Below, one piece after another: positions 48,299 to 59,530 of a stretch of DNA of 64,000 nucleotides. The translations under genes were made by a program, and so were the position numbers. How positions within the stretch are numbered: position 1 is the first letter of the stretch; each line of letters starts with the position of its first letter. Under the pieces are notes generated by a model. The model had not been told where the DNA came from. It did not search any database and saw only the letters and a list, made by a program, of their open reading frames with translations. Location of the stretch: positions 9,230,790 through 9,294,789 of the forward strand of contig NC_060899.1 of the NCBI RefSeq assembly GCF_014805685.1. The letters are read 5' to 3'. Origin of the DNA: Silurus meridionalis (lineage: Eukaryota > Chordata > Actinopteri > Siluriformes > Siluridae).

Positions 48299-48583
48299 TC
48301 AAACAAAGGCATTATTATTGTGCTTTAATTTTTCCTTTGCCATCTCAATCAAATGAGACACCAGAACTGGAGGTTGATACAAGAAAACACCTGAATCTGA
48401 CATCCTCGTGTGCTCATTGATGCCTGTAGCCTTGGTGATCACTTGCATTCCAAGAAAATCAAATTGCTGAATTTTTCTCGCAACATGAACAGCAGCCAGG
48501 TGAGTGAGCAGCAAGTAGTCTCTGCGCTTAAAAGGGTAGTCACTGAGCCTTAAAATCAGCCAGTGACTGGGAAACTTGGGCAA
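48299..48583 (-). CDS. Unrecognised 94-codon ORF, possibly a retrocopy fragment or chance
   Basis: Reads MPKFPSHWLILRLSDYPFKR, then RDYLLLTHLAAVHVARKIQQ, then FDFLGMQVITKATGINEHTR, and ends LIEMAKEKLKHNNNAFV. Composition is protein-like and not low-complexity, unlike most ORFs in this window. I recognise no family. There is no visible signal peptide, zinc finger or transposase motif. The stop is followed by AT-rich sequence without a clear poly-A. It might be an exon of an unknown gene, a fragment of a processed pseudogene, part of an unrecognised transposon, or chance. No clear splice junctions were identified. Confidence 0.2.
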   Translation of the reverse strand: MPKFPSHWLILRLSDYPFKRRDYLLLTHLAAVHVARKIQQFDFLGMQVITKATGINEHTRMSDSGVFLYQPPVLVSHLIEMAKEKLKHNNNAFV

Positions 48584-49123
48584 AAATCATTTTATACACT
48601 AGGCTTAAGGCGCTGGGGTAGACATGCAAAACCCACACTTTTCCATTACACACTTCTTTTATTCGGCTTGATTATCTGGCAGCTCAGTGTACCTTAAACT
48701 AGAGACATTAAATGTTAAGTGTGTGTTAAGATTTAAGAGTAAGGCATTTAAGAGTGATTATTCTCCAACATGTCTCATCAGTCTAGATCACTTTGCTTGT
48801 TTGAGCAATTGGGCCTTCCCTCAACACCATGGGCCTTATGTAAAGAGCTTTAAGCACCAAATAAAAGCCACTCAAAATATAGGAACATTGGAAGAGGAGA
48901 AGTTGACTTTTAACCACCACAGCTAAATATCTATGGATATATGTGTATCCATTTTCTCTTAGGAAAGTGACAGTTTATGCTTAAAAAGCATGTAAAGTTA
49001 CTTGTTTGCTTTAACAATTATAGTTTAAGAAATGTTTGTATGTATGGCTGGTTTGGAAAACCCTTTATAGTGTTTAAAACTTACAAATGTTTTTATGATA
49101 TGTACAGTAGATCTGAATACTTG
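48584..49123. other. Noncoding sequence
   Basis: AT-rich. A 79-codon ORF at 48687-48926 has no domain. Confidence 0.45.
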
Positions 49124-49334
49124 TTACGGTCCCACCTTGGCTAGGCCTAGGGGAATGTAGGAACAATAACCATTTAGTTGTTGTGGGTTGTTTGAAAAAA
49201 AATTGTAGGACAAGAGTTTAGAGTAGTTATTACTTTAATGGTCAAGTGTAGTGCAAAGTATTCATAGGAGTCAATAAGACTAGATTCACACTGGCAAAAG
49301 AACATGGACAGTGCCAAAGAAATGAACATACCAC
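49124..49334 (-). repeat. Distal part of the 3' LTR
   Basis: Its first 75 or so bases match 55247-55325. The remaining sequence up to the RTE junction has no counterpart because the other LTR is truncated. On the plus strand it starts TGTTACGGTCCCACC. Confidence 0.7.
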
Positions 49335-51950
49335 CCTGTCCTCTACATCTGCCTCTTTTACACAAACTACCTGCATGTCTTCCCTCACCACATCCATGAA
49401 CCTCCTCCTTGGCCTTCCTCTTTTCCTCCTACCTGGTGGCCCCCTCCTCAGCATTCTTCTACCAATATAATTCATGTCCCTCCTTTGCACATGTCCAAAC
49501 CATCTCAATCTCACCTCCCTCACCTTGTCACCAAAACATCCTACATGCGCTGTCCCTCTAATAAACTCATTTCTAATCTTGTCCATCCTCGTCACTCCCA
49601 ACGAAAACCTTAACATCTTCAGCTCTGCTACCTCCAGCTCCATCTCCTGTCTTTTACTTAATGCCACTGTCTCTAATCCATACAACATCGCAGGTCTCAC
49701 CACAGTCCTATAAACTTTCCCTTTCATTCTTGCAGATACCCTACTATCACAAATCACTCCTGTCACTCTTCTCCACCCACTCCACCCTGCCTGCACTCTT
49801 TTCTTTACTTCTCTAACACACTCTCCATTACTTTGCACTGTTGACCCCAGGTACCTGAACTCCTCCACCTTTTCCAGCTCTTCTCCCTGCAACCGCATCA
49901 CTCCACTGCCCTCCCTCTCATTTACACACATGTACTCTGTCTTACTAATACTGATTCTCGTTCCCCTTCTCTCTAACGCATATCTCCACCTTTCCAGGCT
50001 CTTCTCAACCTGCTCCCTACTCTCACCACAAATCACAATATCATCCGCAAACATCATAGTCCAGGGAGACTCCTGTCTGACCTCGTCCGTCAACCTGTCC
50101 ATCACCACTGCAAACAGGAAAGGGCTCAGGGCCGATCCTTGATGCAGTCGAACCTTCACCCTGAACCAGTCTGTCGTACCTACTGCACACTTCACTGCCG
50201 TCACACTGTCCTCATACATGTCCTGCACCACCCTCACATACTTCTCTGACACACCTGACTGCCTCATACAATACCACAACTCCTCTCTTGGCACTCTGTC
50301 ATACGCTTTCTCTAAATCCACAAATACACAATGCAATTCCTTCTGTCCTTCTCTATACTTCTCCATCAACATCCTCAAAGCAAATAAGGCATCTGTGGTG
50401 CTCTTCCTCGGCATGAAACCATACTGTTGGTGGTCACCTCTTCTCTCAGCCTGACTTCCACTACTCTTTTCCATAACTTCATGGTGTGACTGATCAACTT
50501 AATTCCCCTGTAGTTACTGCAAGACTGCACATCTCCTTTATGCTTAAAGATCGGTACCAGCACACTTCTTCTCCATTCCTCAGGCATCTTCTCACCTTCC
50601 AAAACCTGTTTAACAACCTGGACAAAAACTCCACTGCCATCTCTCCTAAACATCTCCACGCTTCTACCGGTATGTCATCTGGTCCAACCGACTTTCCACT
50701 CTTCATCCTCTTAATCGCTGCTCTCACGTCCTCCTTACTAATCCTATCTACATCCTGCTTCACCAACTCCACATCGTCCAACCTTCTTTCTCCCAATCCT
50801 TTTCTCCTTCCTTATTGTTCAACCTCTCATACAGCCCCTCTTATGCCTTTTCCTTGGCTTTCGCCACATCCCTCTTTACCTGCTGCCGCATCTCCTTGTA
50901 CTCCTGCCTACTTTTCTCATCACTCTGTCTATCCCACTTCTGTTTTGCCAACCTCTTTTTCCTTATGCTCTCCTGCACTTCCTCATTCCACCACCACGTC
51001 TCCTTGTCTTGCTTTCCATTTCCAGATGTCACACCAAGTACTTTTCTAGCTGCCCTCATCATTACTGCAGTAGTTGTCCAATCATCCAACACTTCTTCAA
51101 CACCACCAAACCTCTGTCTGACCTCTTCCCTGAACCACACACTACACTCTTTCTCCTTAAGTTTCCACCATCTTATTCTTCTTTCAGTCCTCACTCTCCT
51201 CCTCTTCTTCTTCGCCTCCAAAACCATCCTACAGACCACCATCCGATGCTGTCTAGCTACACTGTCCCCTGCCAACACCTTACAGTCTCCAATCTCCTTC
51301 AGGTTGCATCTTCTGCATAGCACATAGTCCACCTGTGTGCACCTTCCTCCACTCTTATACGTCACCCTATGATCCTCCTTCTTCTTAAAATAAGTGTTCA
51401 CCACTGCCATTTCCATCCTTTTAGCAAAATCTACCACCATCTGCCCTTCCACATTCCTCTCCTTAAAACCATACCTACCCATCACCTCCTCATCACCTCT
51501 GTTCCCTTCACCTACATGCCCATTAAAGTCTGCCCCAATCACCAATCGTTCTTTCCTAGGTACACCATCTACCACTTCATCTAATTCACTCCAGAATCTT
51601 TCCTTCTCCTCCATCTCACAGCCAACTTGTGGAGCATAGGCACTGATGACATTTATCATCATCCCTTCAACTTCCACCTTCACGATCATCACCCTATCAG
51701 AAACTCTCTTCACCTCCACTACACTCTTACTGTACTCTTCCTTCAGAATCACCCCTACACCATTTCTCTTCCATCCACACCATGATAAAACAGTTTAAAT
51801 CCACCTCCAATGTTCCTGGCCTTACTCCTTTCCACTTGGTCTCCTGAACACACAGCATATCTACCTTTCTCCTCTCCATCATATCAGCTACCTCTCTCCC
51901 TTTACCCGTCATAGTACCAACATTTAAACTACCAACCCGAACCTAAACTC
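49335..51950 (-). pseudogene. RTE endonuclease/reverse transcriptase ORF with several frameshifts
   Basis: Encodes the enzyme pair that nicks the target and copies RNA into DNA. The endonuclease (51912-50841 in two frames) shows LNVGTMTGKG-type start, MLCVQETKWKG, VISAYAPQVG, GADFNGHVGEG and TQVDYVLCRR. Reverse transcriptase follows: KSVGPDDIPVEAW, SNYRGIKLISHTMKLWKR, then in a new frame from 50474 QYGFMPRKSTTDALFALR, CVFVDLEKAYDRVPREELW, LHQGSALSPFLFAVVMDRL and the intact catalytic FADDIVIC. RYLGSTVQSNGE and GHVQRRDMNYIGRRML close it. At least three frameshifts (near 51740, 50820 and 50430) prevent full translation, but the 410-codon last frame is intact. The real terminus is lost and the frame runs out into LTR sequence. 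Confidence 0.9.
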
Positions 51951-52117
51951 TCCTACACTGCTCCTTTCCCTGCCGTCTCTGTAGACGTCTTCCTCCTCTC
52001 CTTCTCCTCCTTCGGCCAACAGTAGCCCAATTTCCACCGGTACCCTGTCAGCTAACGATACCTGTGGCGGTCGTTGTTAACCCGGGCCTCGACCGATCCG
52101 GTATGAAATTCTCATTT

Positions 52118-52245
52118 GTGATCCGCATATTTGATTTGGCACATGTTTTTACGCTGGATGCCCTTCCTAACGAAACCCTCCCCATTTACCCGGGCTTGGG
52201 ACCGGCACTAAGAGTGCACTGGCTTGTGCATCCATAATGGCTGGG
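52118..52245 (-). repeat. Segment shared between the RTE 5' end and the SINE body
   Basis: GATCCGCATATTTGATTTGG, then TTTTTACGCTGGATGCCCTT, CCCTCCCCATTTACCCGGGC and TTGGGACCGGCACTAAG occur here and, with few changes, in the SINE copies at 45669-45905 and 13405-13577. It adjoins the RTE leader without a visible boundary. It may be native RTE 5' sequence or a SINE fragment that landed there. Confidence 0.75.
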
Positions 52246-52685
52246 TTAGACTACACTAGGCTACGCTATCACAAAAATACAAGGGGTGGCACCTGCCCTC
52301 TAACCTAGGGTGTCTAAACAATAGTGATACCTATGTGGTGAAATGTAGGTGCGTGCACGTTCTTACCTGTTCTTAAACCAGGTGAGCTAGTATAACAGGT
52401 CAACTAACATACAGGCCAACTAGCAAACAGTTCTCTCTCTCTTCATCCTTCCCCCCAGGGTTTTAGGTGGCTGCTTTCGATCTGGAAGGCTCTGGCCAGC
52501 CTTTGCTTTCATTGGTCCTTTTTTCCCCAGGCCTCTATTACAATTACCAGGTGACTCCACCTATATACAGTATATAGTAGAGAGCCGAAGACATAGCCAA
52601 CACAAGGGCGTGGGGAAATGTAGAAAAACAACAGCACAGACCCGAAAGTGCAAACTGGTTTGCGAAAAAAAAAGAACAGTATACA
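52246..52685 (-). repeat. Proximal 3' LTR / 3' end region of the Gypsy element
   Basis: Sequence between the RTE copy and the integrase fragment, inferred to belong to the LTR and 3' end of the element. It contains CACCTATATACAGTATATAG at 52558-52577. It cannot be matched to the other LTR, which is truncated. Confidence 0.45.
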
Positions 52686-52809
52686 ATACACACATTTCAA
52701 TGTGTGACAGTGCAACAACATTTTCTGAATCCTTTTGTGTTTCTACAACTACTGAAGTAGTAATTCTACTTAATGGAATCGCTTCTGGAAACCGAGTAGC
52801 AGCACACAA
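52686..52809 (-). pseudogene. Gypsy integrase fragment
   Basis: On the minus strand CAATRFPEAIPLSRITTSVV matches the catalytic core region of fish Gypsy integrases (usual form ATRFPEAIPLR). Only about 25-40 residues remain, with no intact catalytic triad. It is separated from the protease-region fragment by a deletion that removed reverse transcriptase and RNase H. Confidence 0.75.
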
Positions 52810-53199
52810 TATTGTTAATAAATGCTGATTCCCAGACTAGTTCTAGACAGAGGACCAACTCAATCAACGAGAACACGCTCAAATGGCTCCCCAAGTATAG
52901 GTATAGGGTAAAGAGGAGCTGGGTGAATAACTTAATTTGGCTTCCTAGCACACTGACAAACATGAAAAGACAGATAAAACTGCACAACATCTTTCCTGAG
53001 TGCAGGCCAAAAGAAATGTTTAAGAATATGTGAATACATTTTTGTGATGTCTATGTGTCCTGACCAAGGATGATCATGGGCTACCTGAAGTACACCTTGC
53101 TTATAAACTCAAGGTACCACAATCTAAAAGTCAGTGCGAGACCATTTTCACATTAAAATATTTTTCTCTACAAAATGTCAATTTGCTAACTCTTCATGG
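52810..53199 (-). other. Remnant sequence inside the Gypsy element
   Basis: No clear protein match. It lies where the reverse transcriptase would be expected and may contain unrecognisable polyprotein residues (minus-strand frame 52766-52990). Confidence 0.35.
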
Positions 53200-53793
53200 C
53201 TACACACAGCAAAAATACTTCTCCAGACTAGGATCAGCATTTTGAGCCTCAACAAATTGTAAACGACTAATTGGTAACTCACAATGTTGAGCCACTGTGC
53301 TGTGAATATTCATTGAAGCCACTCTGTCTAGAGAAAATACAGTGGGAGGGGGCAACACAAGCAGACTCTTTAGCAAGAAACGAATCTGATAGGTCGACCA
53401 CATGCACAGGGACACAGCACATGCAGGGAACACTGTGGGGTGATCACACAACAGATCATGTGGTAAGAGACTGTCAGCAGGGCTCTCCAGAAATTCTAAG
53501 ACTGGAAGGACTTTAACTCCAGCTATGTCATTCCCTAATATGAAAGTACCACCATCGACAGGTAAAGAATGACATCCCGCTACTTTATATATCCCTGTAG
53601 CTAGACTTGAACGCAAGTACAGTGAAGTATAGTAAATAGCAAAGTATAAAAAAAGTATAGCAAGTGTAGTGAAGAGGAACCTTAATGTACTGCATGGTAA
53701 TCCCCTTACAAAATGCATGTGTTCCTCAAAAGGACTAGTCTGAAAAAGATAAAACACCAGTTGATATGAATGACTGAGTAGTGCCAGTATCAC
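53200..53793 (-). pseudogene. Gypsy Gag-Pol fragment downstream of the protease region
   Basis: Minus-strand frame with SFEEHMHFVRGLPC-like start (here SPFEEHMHFVRGLPCSTLRF), later YLRSSLATGIYKVAGCHSLP, GTFILGNDIAGVKVLPV, and ISRLQFVEAQNADPSLEKYF. The LILGNDLAG-type motif and the spacing are those of fish Gypsy polyproteins between protease and reverse transcriptase. The active protease DTG triad is not found in frame. A hydrophobic stretch near residues 40-60 looks like a frameshifted insert. The frame stops after FCCV, where the polymerase should follow. Confidence 0.8.
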
Positions 53794-55158
53794 AAAGAAT
53801 TTTTACAGGTAGTTTGATCTTTCCCAACTAAAGAACATGTACCATCTGTTACAAATGGCTGGTAAAATGAATCAAGAGATTCTTCAATATCCTGTCCAAA
53901 AAAACCTGGAGCAGTACTAAGGGTTTTCACTAATGCAATTTGTTGGTTATGACTACAAGCTTGTTTCTGCCTGTCTTGCTTCTGTTTTAAACTTGCACAA
54001 TTTGCAATTACATGGCCAGGCATATGACAGTAAAAACATCGAGTATAGCTAGGAGGGGAATTAGACCGACTAGGCCAAGTTGTCTTTAACTGCTGATCAG
54101 TGTTTACCGAAGTTTCTACCTCAGTCTGCTTAAATACATTCTTATGAATCAACACAACTCAGTACAAGTACAGCAGCTTCCGAAACATTTATGTGGACCA
54201 CAACACAATCAGGTAGACAATTCTTAAATTCCTCAAGCAACATAAGCTCCCTCAAGGAGTCAAAATCATTAGCTTTACTGGAAGCACACCTGTTTCCTTC
54301 TCTCGGGCAAACTCTACAAAGTTATGTGAAGGAAGTTTCCTAAGGATCCTGAACCTTTGCCTGTTAGCACAGAGTATAGCCGCTTTAACTACCTCATAGA
54401 AGTCAAGAAAGAACTCAAGAAAGTCCACACATCTTTTAGCCAATTTAAGGCTATAGCTATACGCCCAAAAACACCGAAATAAGTGTCTACTTCACTTCAC
54501 AAAAGAGGAACCAACACAATGTTTTTGCTACATCAAAAGCAGGTGGATGGGACAGAGCAAGCAGACCGAGGCATAGGGACAGGCCTTACAGGAGATGCAG
54601 TGGCAGAGAAGGGGAAGACAGGTTAGCCAAGTGGGCAGTGGACATTGAAGAGATCTTCAATGCTTCTAACTCCACTTGCCTTAATCGGACTTCCTGATCT
54701 ACCTCGAGTTCCATCTTATGCACAGCTATCCTAAACTCCATCTCTGCTTATGTGCTTCTGTTTTTTCTTGAGCATCCAATTGGAGATGTGCAATGCACAC
54801 TTTGACACAGGCCTCATCCTTTGATCCTGCTGACAAAGAAGGAGAAAATGGGTCAAAGCAGGGTAAGGTAGCTCTGGCTTCAACCACCGGCTCAACCATC
54901 TCTGCTTCTGAAGTCCCAAAAGCAACATCAGTGTTTTCCACACCACTAGCCACAGTTGTATCAACATGTGGTGAGAGTTAAAGAACCCCTAACTTACACA
55001 GCTTAGCAAGAACCTTACCCTTAATCTCTTTTCTTACCACTCATAGAAACCGGTACACTATAGTGTGCAGCTATTTCTAATAGGTCATCCTTCCAACACC
55101 TTTCAAAAACATCCAGACTTGAAGAAGCAACAAAGACCTGGAGATCAAAGGTTGCCAT
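53794..55158 (-). pseudogene. Gypsy Gag with CCHC zinc knuckle, frameshifted
   Basis: Starts at 55158 with MATFDLQVFVASSSLDVFER, a form typical of fish Gypsy Gag. Frames then break. The 54953-54726 frame gives an acidic middle part. The 54443-54252 frame gives the capsid segment EVVKAAILCANRQRFRILRK with LPSHNFVEFAREKE. The 54155-53790 frame carries the zinc knuckle CFYCHMPGHVIANC (Cys-X2-Cys-X4-His-X4-Cys) that binds retrotransposon RNA. Several frameshifts and stops make it inactive. Confidence 0.85.
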
Positions 55159-55246
55159 GACTATTGACCAGTCAAGCAGAACTCACAATGAACCATAAAT
55201 TCAACAACCAACTCTATTCTATAGCCCCCTCTCCTTACATTACCAC

Positions 55247-55335
55247 CTTGGCTAGGCCTAGGGGAGTGTGGGAACAATAACCTTTTAGTTGTTGCGGGTT
55301 GTTTGGAAGAAAATAGTAGGAATAGTAGTAAATTC
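55247..55335 (-). repeat. Truncated 5' LTR of the Gypsy element
   Basis: Matches 49133-49210. It is interrupted at about 55335 by the Tc1-like fragment. Confidence 0.7.
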
Positions 55336-55336
55336 T

Positions 55337-55425
55337 TCAGTTGGCTCCCCACATGCATCGATTAGCCTTTGCCACCCATGACCCTGTCACAGGTTCACCA
55401 CTGTTCCTTCCTTGGACCACTTTGG
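55337..55425 (-). pseudogene. Tc1/mariner-like transposase fragment
   Basis: Plus-strand text GGCTCCCCACATGCATCGAT, TGCCACCCATGACCCTGTCA and CAGGTTCACCACTGTTCC, then TTCCTTGGACCACTTTGG, is a piece of the fish transposon also represented at 28130-28690, coding on the minus strand. Only about 90 bases remain. Confidence 0.65.
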
Positions 55426-55459
55426 ATATATGTAAAAAAAAATGTATATGTCCCTTTTC

Positions 55460-56110
55460 CTTTTTACATTTACATTTGTCCAGAGCAACGGAAAAAAGTG
55501 CTTTGAGTCTCTAGGAATGAATAAATCTACACTGCTACGCTATATTACAAACTTAAGATAAATCAGTCTACAACTCTGTTGATTTAACATTTTTTTTAAA
55601 CAAAGCAAACTTTTAAAGTGCTAGTTTAAGTGTTTCAGGAAGAGGTAGTTCTTCAACCGTCGCTTAAAGACAGGGACTCCGCTGTTCAGACATCTAGGGA
55701 AGTTCATTTCACCACCTCGGTGCCAGAACAGAGAAGAGCCTTGAAGTATATTTACCTCTAATTTTGAAAGAAGGTGGTACCAGTCGAGCAGTGCTGGAGG
55801 TTCTTAGACAGCATTGTGCAGTGCAAGGTGTTGAGGTCTGAGGTAAGATGGAGATGGTCCATTTTTGGCCTTGTAGGCAAGCATCAGTGTTCTGAATCTG
55901 ATTCATGAAGCTACTAGAAGTGGAGGGAGCACAGCAGTGGGGTGGTGTGGGAGAACTTGGGCAGGTTGAACACACAGCTGCGTTTTGGATCATTTGCAGT
56001 GGAAAAATAGCGTTCAGAGGAAGACCTGCCAGCAGAGAGTTGCACTAGTCCAGTCTCAAAATGACAATAGACTGAACAAGCACCTGGGCAGACTGCATGG
56101 ACAGAAATGT
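55460..56110 (+). repeat. Common teleost interspersed repeat, unclassified
   Basis: Landmarks are TTTACATTTACATTTGTCCA with GAGCAACGG, AAGTGCTTTGAGTCTC, CAGGAAGAGGTAGTTCTTCA, GAGAAGAGCCTTGAAGTA, TCATTTGCAGTGGAAAA and TGCACTAGTCCAGTCTCAAA followed by ATGACAATAGACTGAACAAG. I know this order from many fish genomes but not its class. A 94-codon minus-strand ORF (55709-55993) arises from it and is not a gene. Confidence 0.65.
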
Positions 56111-57583
56111 TAGAATCCTTCTAATGTTGTAGAGAAGAAATTCACAAGAACAAGCCACATTAGCAACATGTAAGGAATTTCCCATGGAATGCAAGTATCC
56201 TAAAAAGGTGCATTTGTTAAACTGGTTTGTTACCCAACATGATCTTTGCAAACAGGCAGCCAACTAAATACATAAAACTAAATAGAGTTTTCAATACAAA
56301 TAATGTTGGTAAAATATTGTATATTTAAGATTTTTAAAGTAAAGATTGTCATCAAGAAAAAGTACTGGCAGAAAGCCTCCAAAATAAAATACCATTTGTG
56401 CGATTTATTATGGTTTATTCAAAATGTAGATGCAGTGTTATCCAATAGGATTTCCACACTGCCATGCCGACACATGGAATACTGAAAGTTCCTCCACACA
56501 GCAGCCATCATATTCAGTAAAGCAGGGTATAGCAATACATGAAATATACATAAGCGCTGAACTCTGCATTGAGCATTCTCTTTTGCACTACACATGCTGC
56601 AGGCTGAACTGCACATTAATTACACTGCAGTATGGAAAATATTCAATACACAGAAAAATACACAAAATATTGTATTATATACTTTTAAAGAATTGAAAAT
56701 ATACATATAATCATTTAAATATTCTACTATTCTTAATTTATATTTACATTTTTGGCCTGTCTGACTGACTAATTCACTGGCTGGCACTTAAAGTCAATCA
56801 GCAATCTATAGTTAAACTCAGAATTAGGAGTAAAACACCTCACTATCACATTTTCCACATATTTTAACAAAATTCTTAAAGAATTATCCTCCTATGCAAG
56901 AACTATCTAGTATTACTCATTTACAAGCAGTCAGATGAATATAAAGTATTGAGGTTAATACATATGCACATTTGGGTTTCTCTGCATGCCAGCTCGGAAA
57001 CTGTTTATTGTCCATGTCTGTAAGATTGCTATTAAACAACTGATCTAGGACTAACTGAGCAATCTAAACTAACAAACAGAATTTTGTTAGTTATAAAACA
57101 AACCATGTAACGACATTTTGCACGATATATGGAGAAATCTCTCAAAATAGTATGCAATAATATTGTCCACATTTCTAAATTCTACATATTTCCCAAATTT
57201 GTTTTTGAGACAATGAGATAAACACTCAGTTAATTAATGTGTCTTTGATACATTTTAAAAAGCAACCAATGAGCCATTAAAACACCATAAAACAGAGTGA
57301 CAGCAAAACTGCTGATATTATGAGATAAATTGTCATTATAAGAAAGAACAAATCAAAGACAAGAGAGAATTAATTCATAGTAGTTGCATAGTTGGTTCTG
57401 GATGTGTGCATTGTCAGACGAATACATATAAAAAAGGATTAATAGCATTTTCCCCATATTAATTTCAACCAAACAAAATAAGACAATGACTCTATTAAGG
57501 TCATATTAAATACAAAATGTTCTATTAAAGATCAGGCATAATGTGCAGAGCATTAAAGAGATAGAGTGATGGGCAAATAAGAG

Positions 57584-57586
<3 letters not shown>

Positions 57587-57647
<61 letters not shown>
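57587..57647. repeat. (GA)n microsatellite
   Basis: Pure GA run of about 60 bases. Confidence 0.98.
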
Positions 57648-57649
<2 letters not shown>

Positions 57650-59156
57650 CAAGAGAGAGACAAGCAATAAGGTATTAACACGTTAAGCAGCCCAGGTTTC
57701 ATTACTGGTGTTTCATTACTGCCACAGCTTGAAAAGCAATTTGAAATCAGTCCATGTTGTTTTTTTAATCTTTTAAAATTTTCTCCGGTGCAAGCAGGAT
57801 TTAAATGCGCATGCTCTGTGTACGGTAATGTTTTTCTGCAACTGATACAGAAGGAGATTGCAAAGAAACAAAGCCCATCCAACAATCCACCCACAAAACA
57901 ACCCGAAAATAAATTAAACTGACAGCCACCAGTTTTCTAATCCAGTGAGCTTTCTGATCCAATTATTTTATGTTTGACAGAGTTTCTCTCATTCATCACC
58001 TAAACATACTACACATTCAGTGCTACACATGCACATAATGTAGGTTTCACCATATTTATCCGACCAATTAAAACATTTCAATCCTAAATATTATTCCTAA
58101 ACTTTCCAGCCACACAGACTAAAAACTAAAATAATTTAGGTTTGTACTTTTTATACTTTTAAGCTAAAATGTTTGTGGAATTCTCAAAACTAATTGTGGA
58201 GAATGTCTCTAATTTTCAATGACAGCAGCTCTGATAGTAGTTTGGTCTGTGATTCTAATCATAGGTTTATATCAATAAGCTTGTTCTAATACATTATTGT
58301 GATAGCTATACAAAGTGGAGTTAAAGTAAAGCCCAACATAATCCACATAATCCAACACTAATAATAAAGGAATAAAATGTGTATAGAAAATTATATATAG
58401 GTGAACTCTTATATAAAGGAATTTATATAAAGAAATATTTATTTAAATGAAGATGTTTCACAAAGTTACTACAAACAGCTAAAAATTATAATGCTACATT
58501 TTATTTTAAAAAATATACATTTTCCACTGCACTGTGATCTGCTATACATATAGAAAAAAAACACATCTGAGGTAGCAATGCTATTCCATTATAAAACAAC
58601 ACACCCAATGTACCTTATTACTATTAAAATTTCCAGTCAGCTTGATGAAAAAAACAAAAAATGTAATACTATAACAACTTGAATAGTATTTGATGGCTAT
58701 TCTTAATGTAATTAAATATTCATAAAACTGTTCTATTCATATACTGTATGGCATGGACACTTAGAAGAATAGCCTGATTCATCATTTTTTTTTTTTGCAG
58801 CTTTTTCACAACTGTGTTTATTGTTTATGTCTGAATGTACCAATATCGTGGAAAAGCAGGGTGTGTGAATTTTTGTACACATTCACTAGCAGACAGCTGC
58901 AGTTCTGTTTAGTCCTGCTGTTAACACATGGAACACGGTAGAGTCAGTGTTTCTGTGCTGATGTGAACTGACAAGCTGGTTAGACTAAATGGGTGGTGTT
59001 TTTTTTTTTTGTTTGTACTGCAACAAAAACTTTGGAAGAGTTAATAATTCAGCCCAAAAAGACAGTTTTAACAGAAAAGTGAGCACTGGCGGTGTAAACT
59101 GCCTAAAAATAAAGGACAATAATAGTATCCTTTGTAAAGACATCAGCTGCAATATA

Positions 59157-59159
<3 letters not shown>

Positions 59160-59218
<59 letters not shown>

Positions 59219-59228
59219 TGTGTGTGTG
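59160..59228. repeat. (TG)n microsatellite
   Basis: TG run of about 69 bases with one TC interruption near 59218. Confidence 0.98.
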
Positions 59229-59476
59229 AGCGACTAAATGCTGGCATGTCTGTGAATTGAATAGCCACACACAGTGATATGCTCTTTATATACAGACGTC
59301 ACAGTCACGGTACGGCAGAGCCCATCTCTGGCAGTACACAGCATTACGCACAGCCAGTGGGTATATTTGGAAACACTCAGGCAACACTGCACAGCATGCT
59401 CTGATCAAATGGTTTATTCAGTATGTGTGTTCAAGTGTGTATGTGTGTGTGTGCCGCCATGTGTGTGTCGTGCATG

Positions 59477-59480
<4 letters not shown>

Positions 59481-59528
<48 letters not shown>
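59481..59528. repeat. (TG)n microsatellite
   Basis: TG run preceded by an impure GT-rich leader from about 59422. Confidence 0.97.

Positions 59529-59530
<2 letters not shown>

Larger units (their letters stand above)
49335..52245 (-). mobile_element. Nearly full-length RTE LINE, 3' end missing
   Basis: Same family as the copy at 7986-9472 but with the middle retained. It runs on the minus strand from about 52245 to 49335. The 3' terminus after the C-terminal VVREDMQVV block (the RCGDP segment and (GAA)n tail) is absent. That is unusual, because LINEs normally lose their 5' ends, so a later deletion is likely. No target duplication is visible. At its 5' end, 52118-52245 matches the SINE body. 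Confidence 0.85.
49124..55335 (-). mobile_element. Degenerate Ty3/Gypsy LTR retrotransposon with a nested RTE LINE
   Basis: About 80 bp of directly repeated sequence (CACCTTGGCTAGGCCTAGGG, then GAACAATAACC, TTTAGTTGTTG, GGGTTGTTTG) at 49133-49195 and 55249-55310 marks the two LTRs. Between them, on the minus strand, are Gag with a zinc knuckle, a protease-region fragment and a short integrase fragment. Reverse transcriptase and RNase H are absent. The 3' LTR region is split by an RTE LINE (49335-52245). The 5' LTR is cut short at about 55335 by a Tc1-like fragment. Confidence 0.82.

Noticed and set aside
55709..55993. 94-codon Cys/Pro/Ser-rich minus-strand ORF
   Set aside because: It lies wholly in a common fish repeat and is antisense to its usual orientation.
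57553..57894. 113-codon ORF with a Leu-Ser run
   Set aside because: The run is a translated GA/CT microsatellite; the remainder has no domain.
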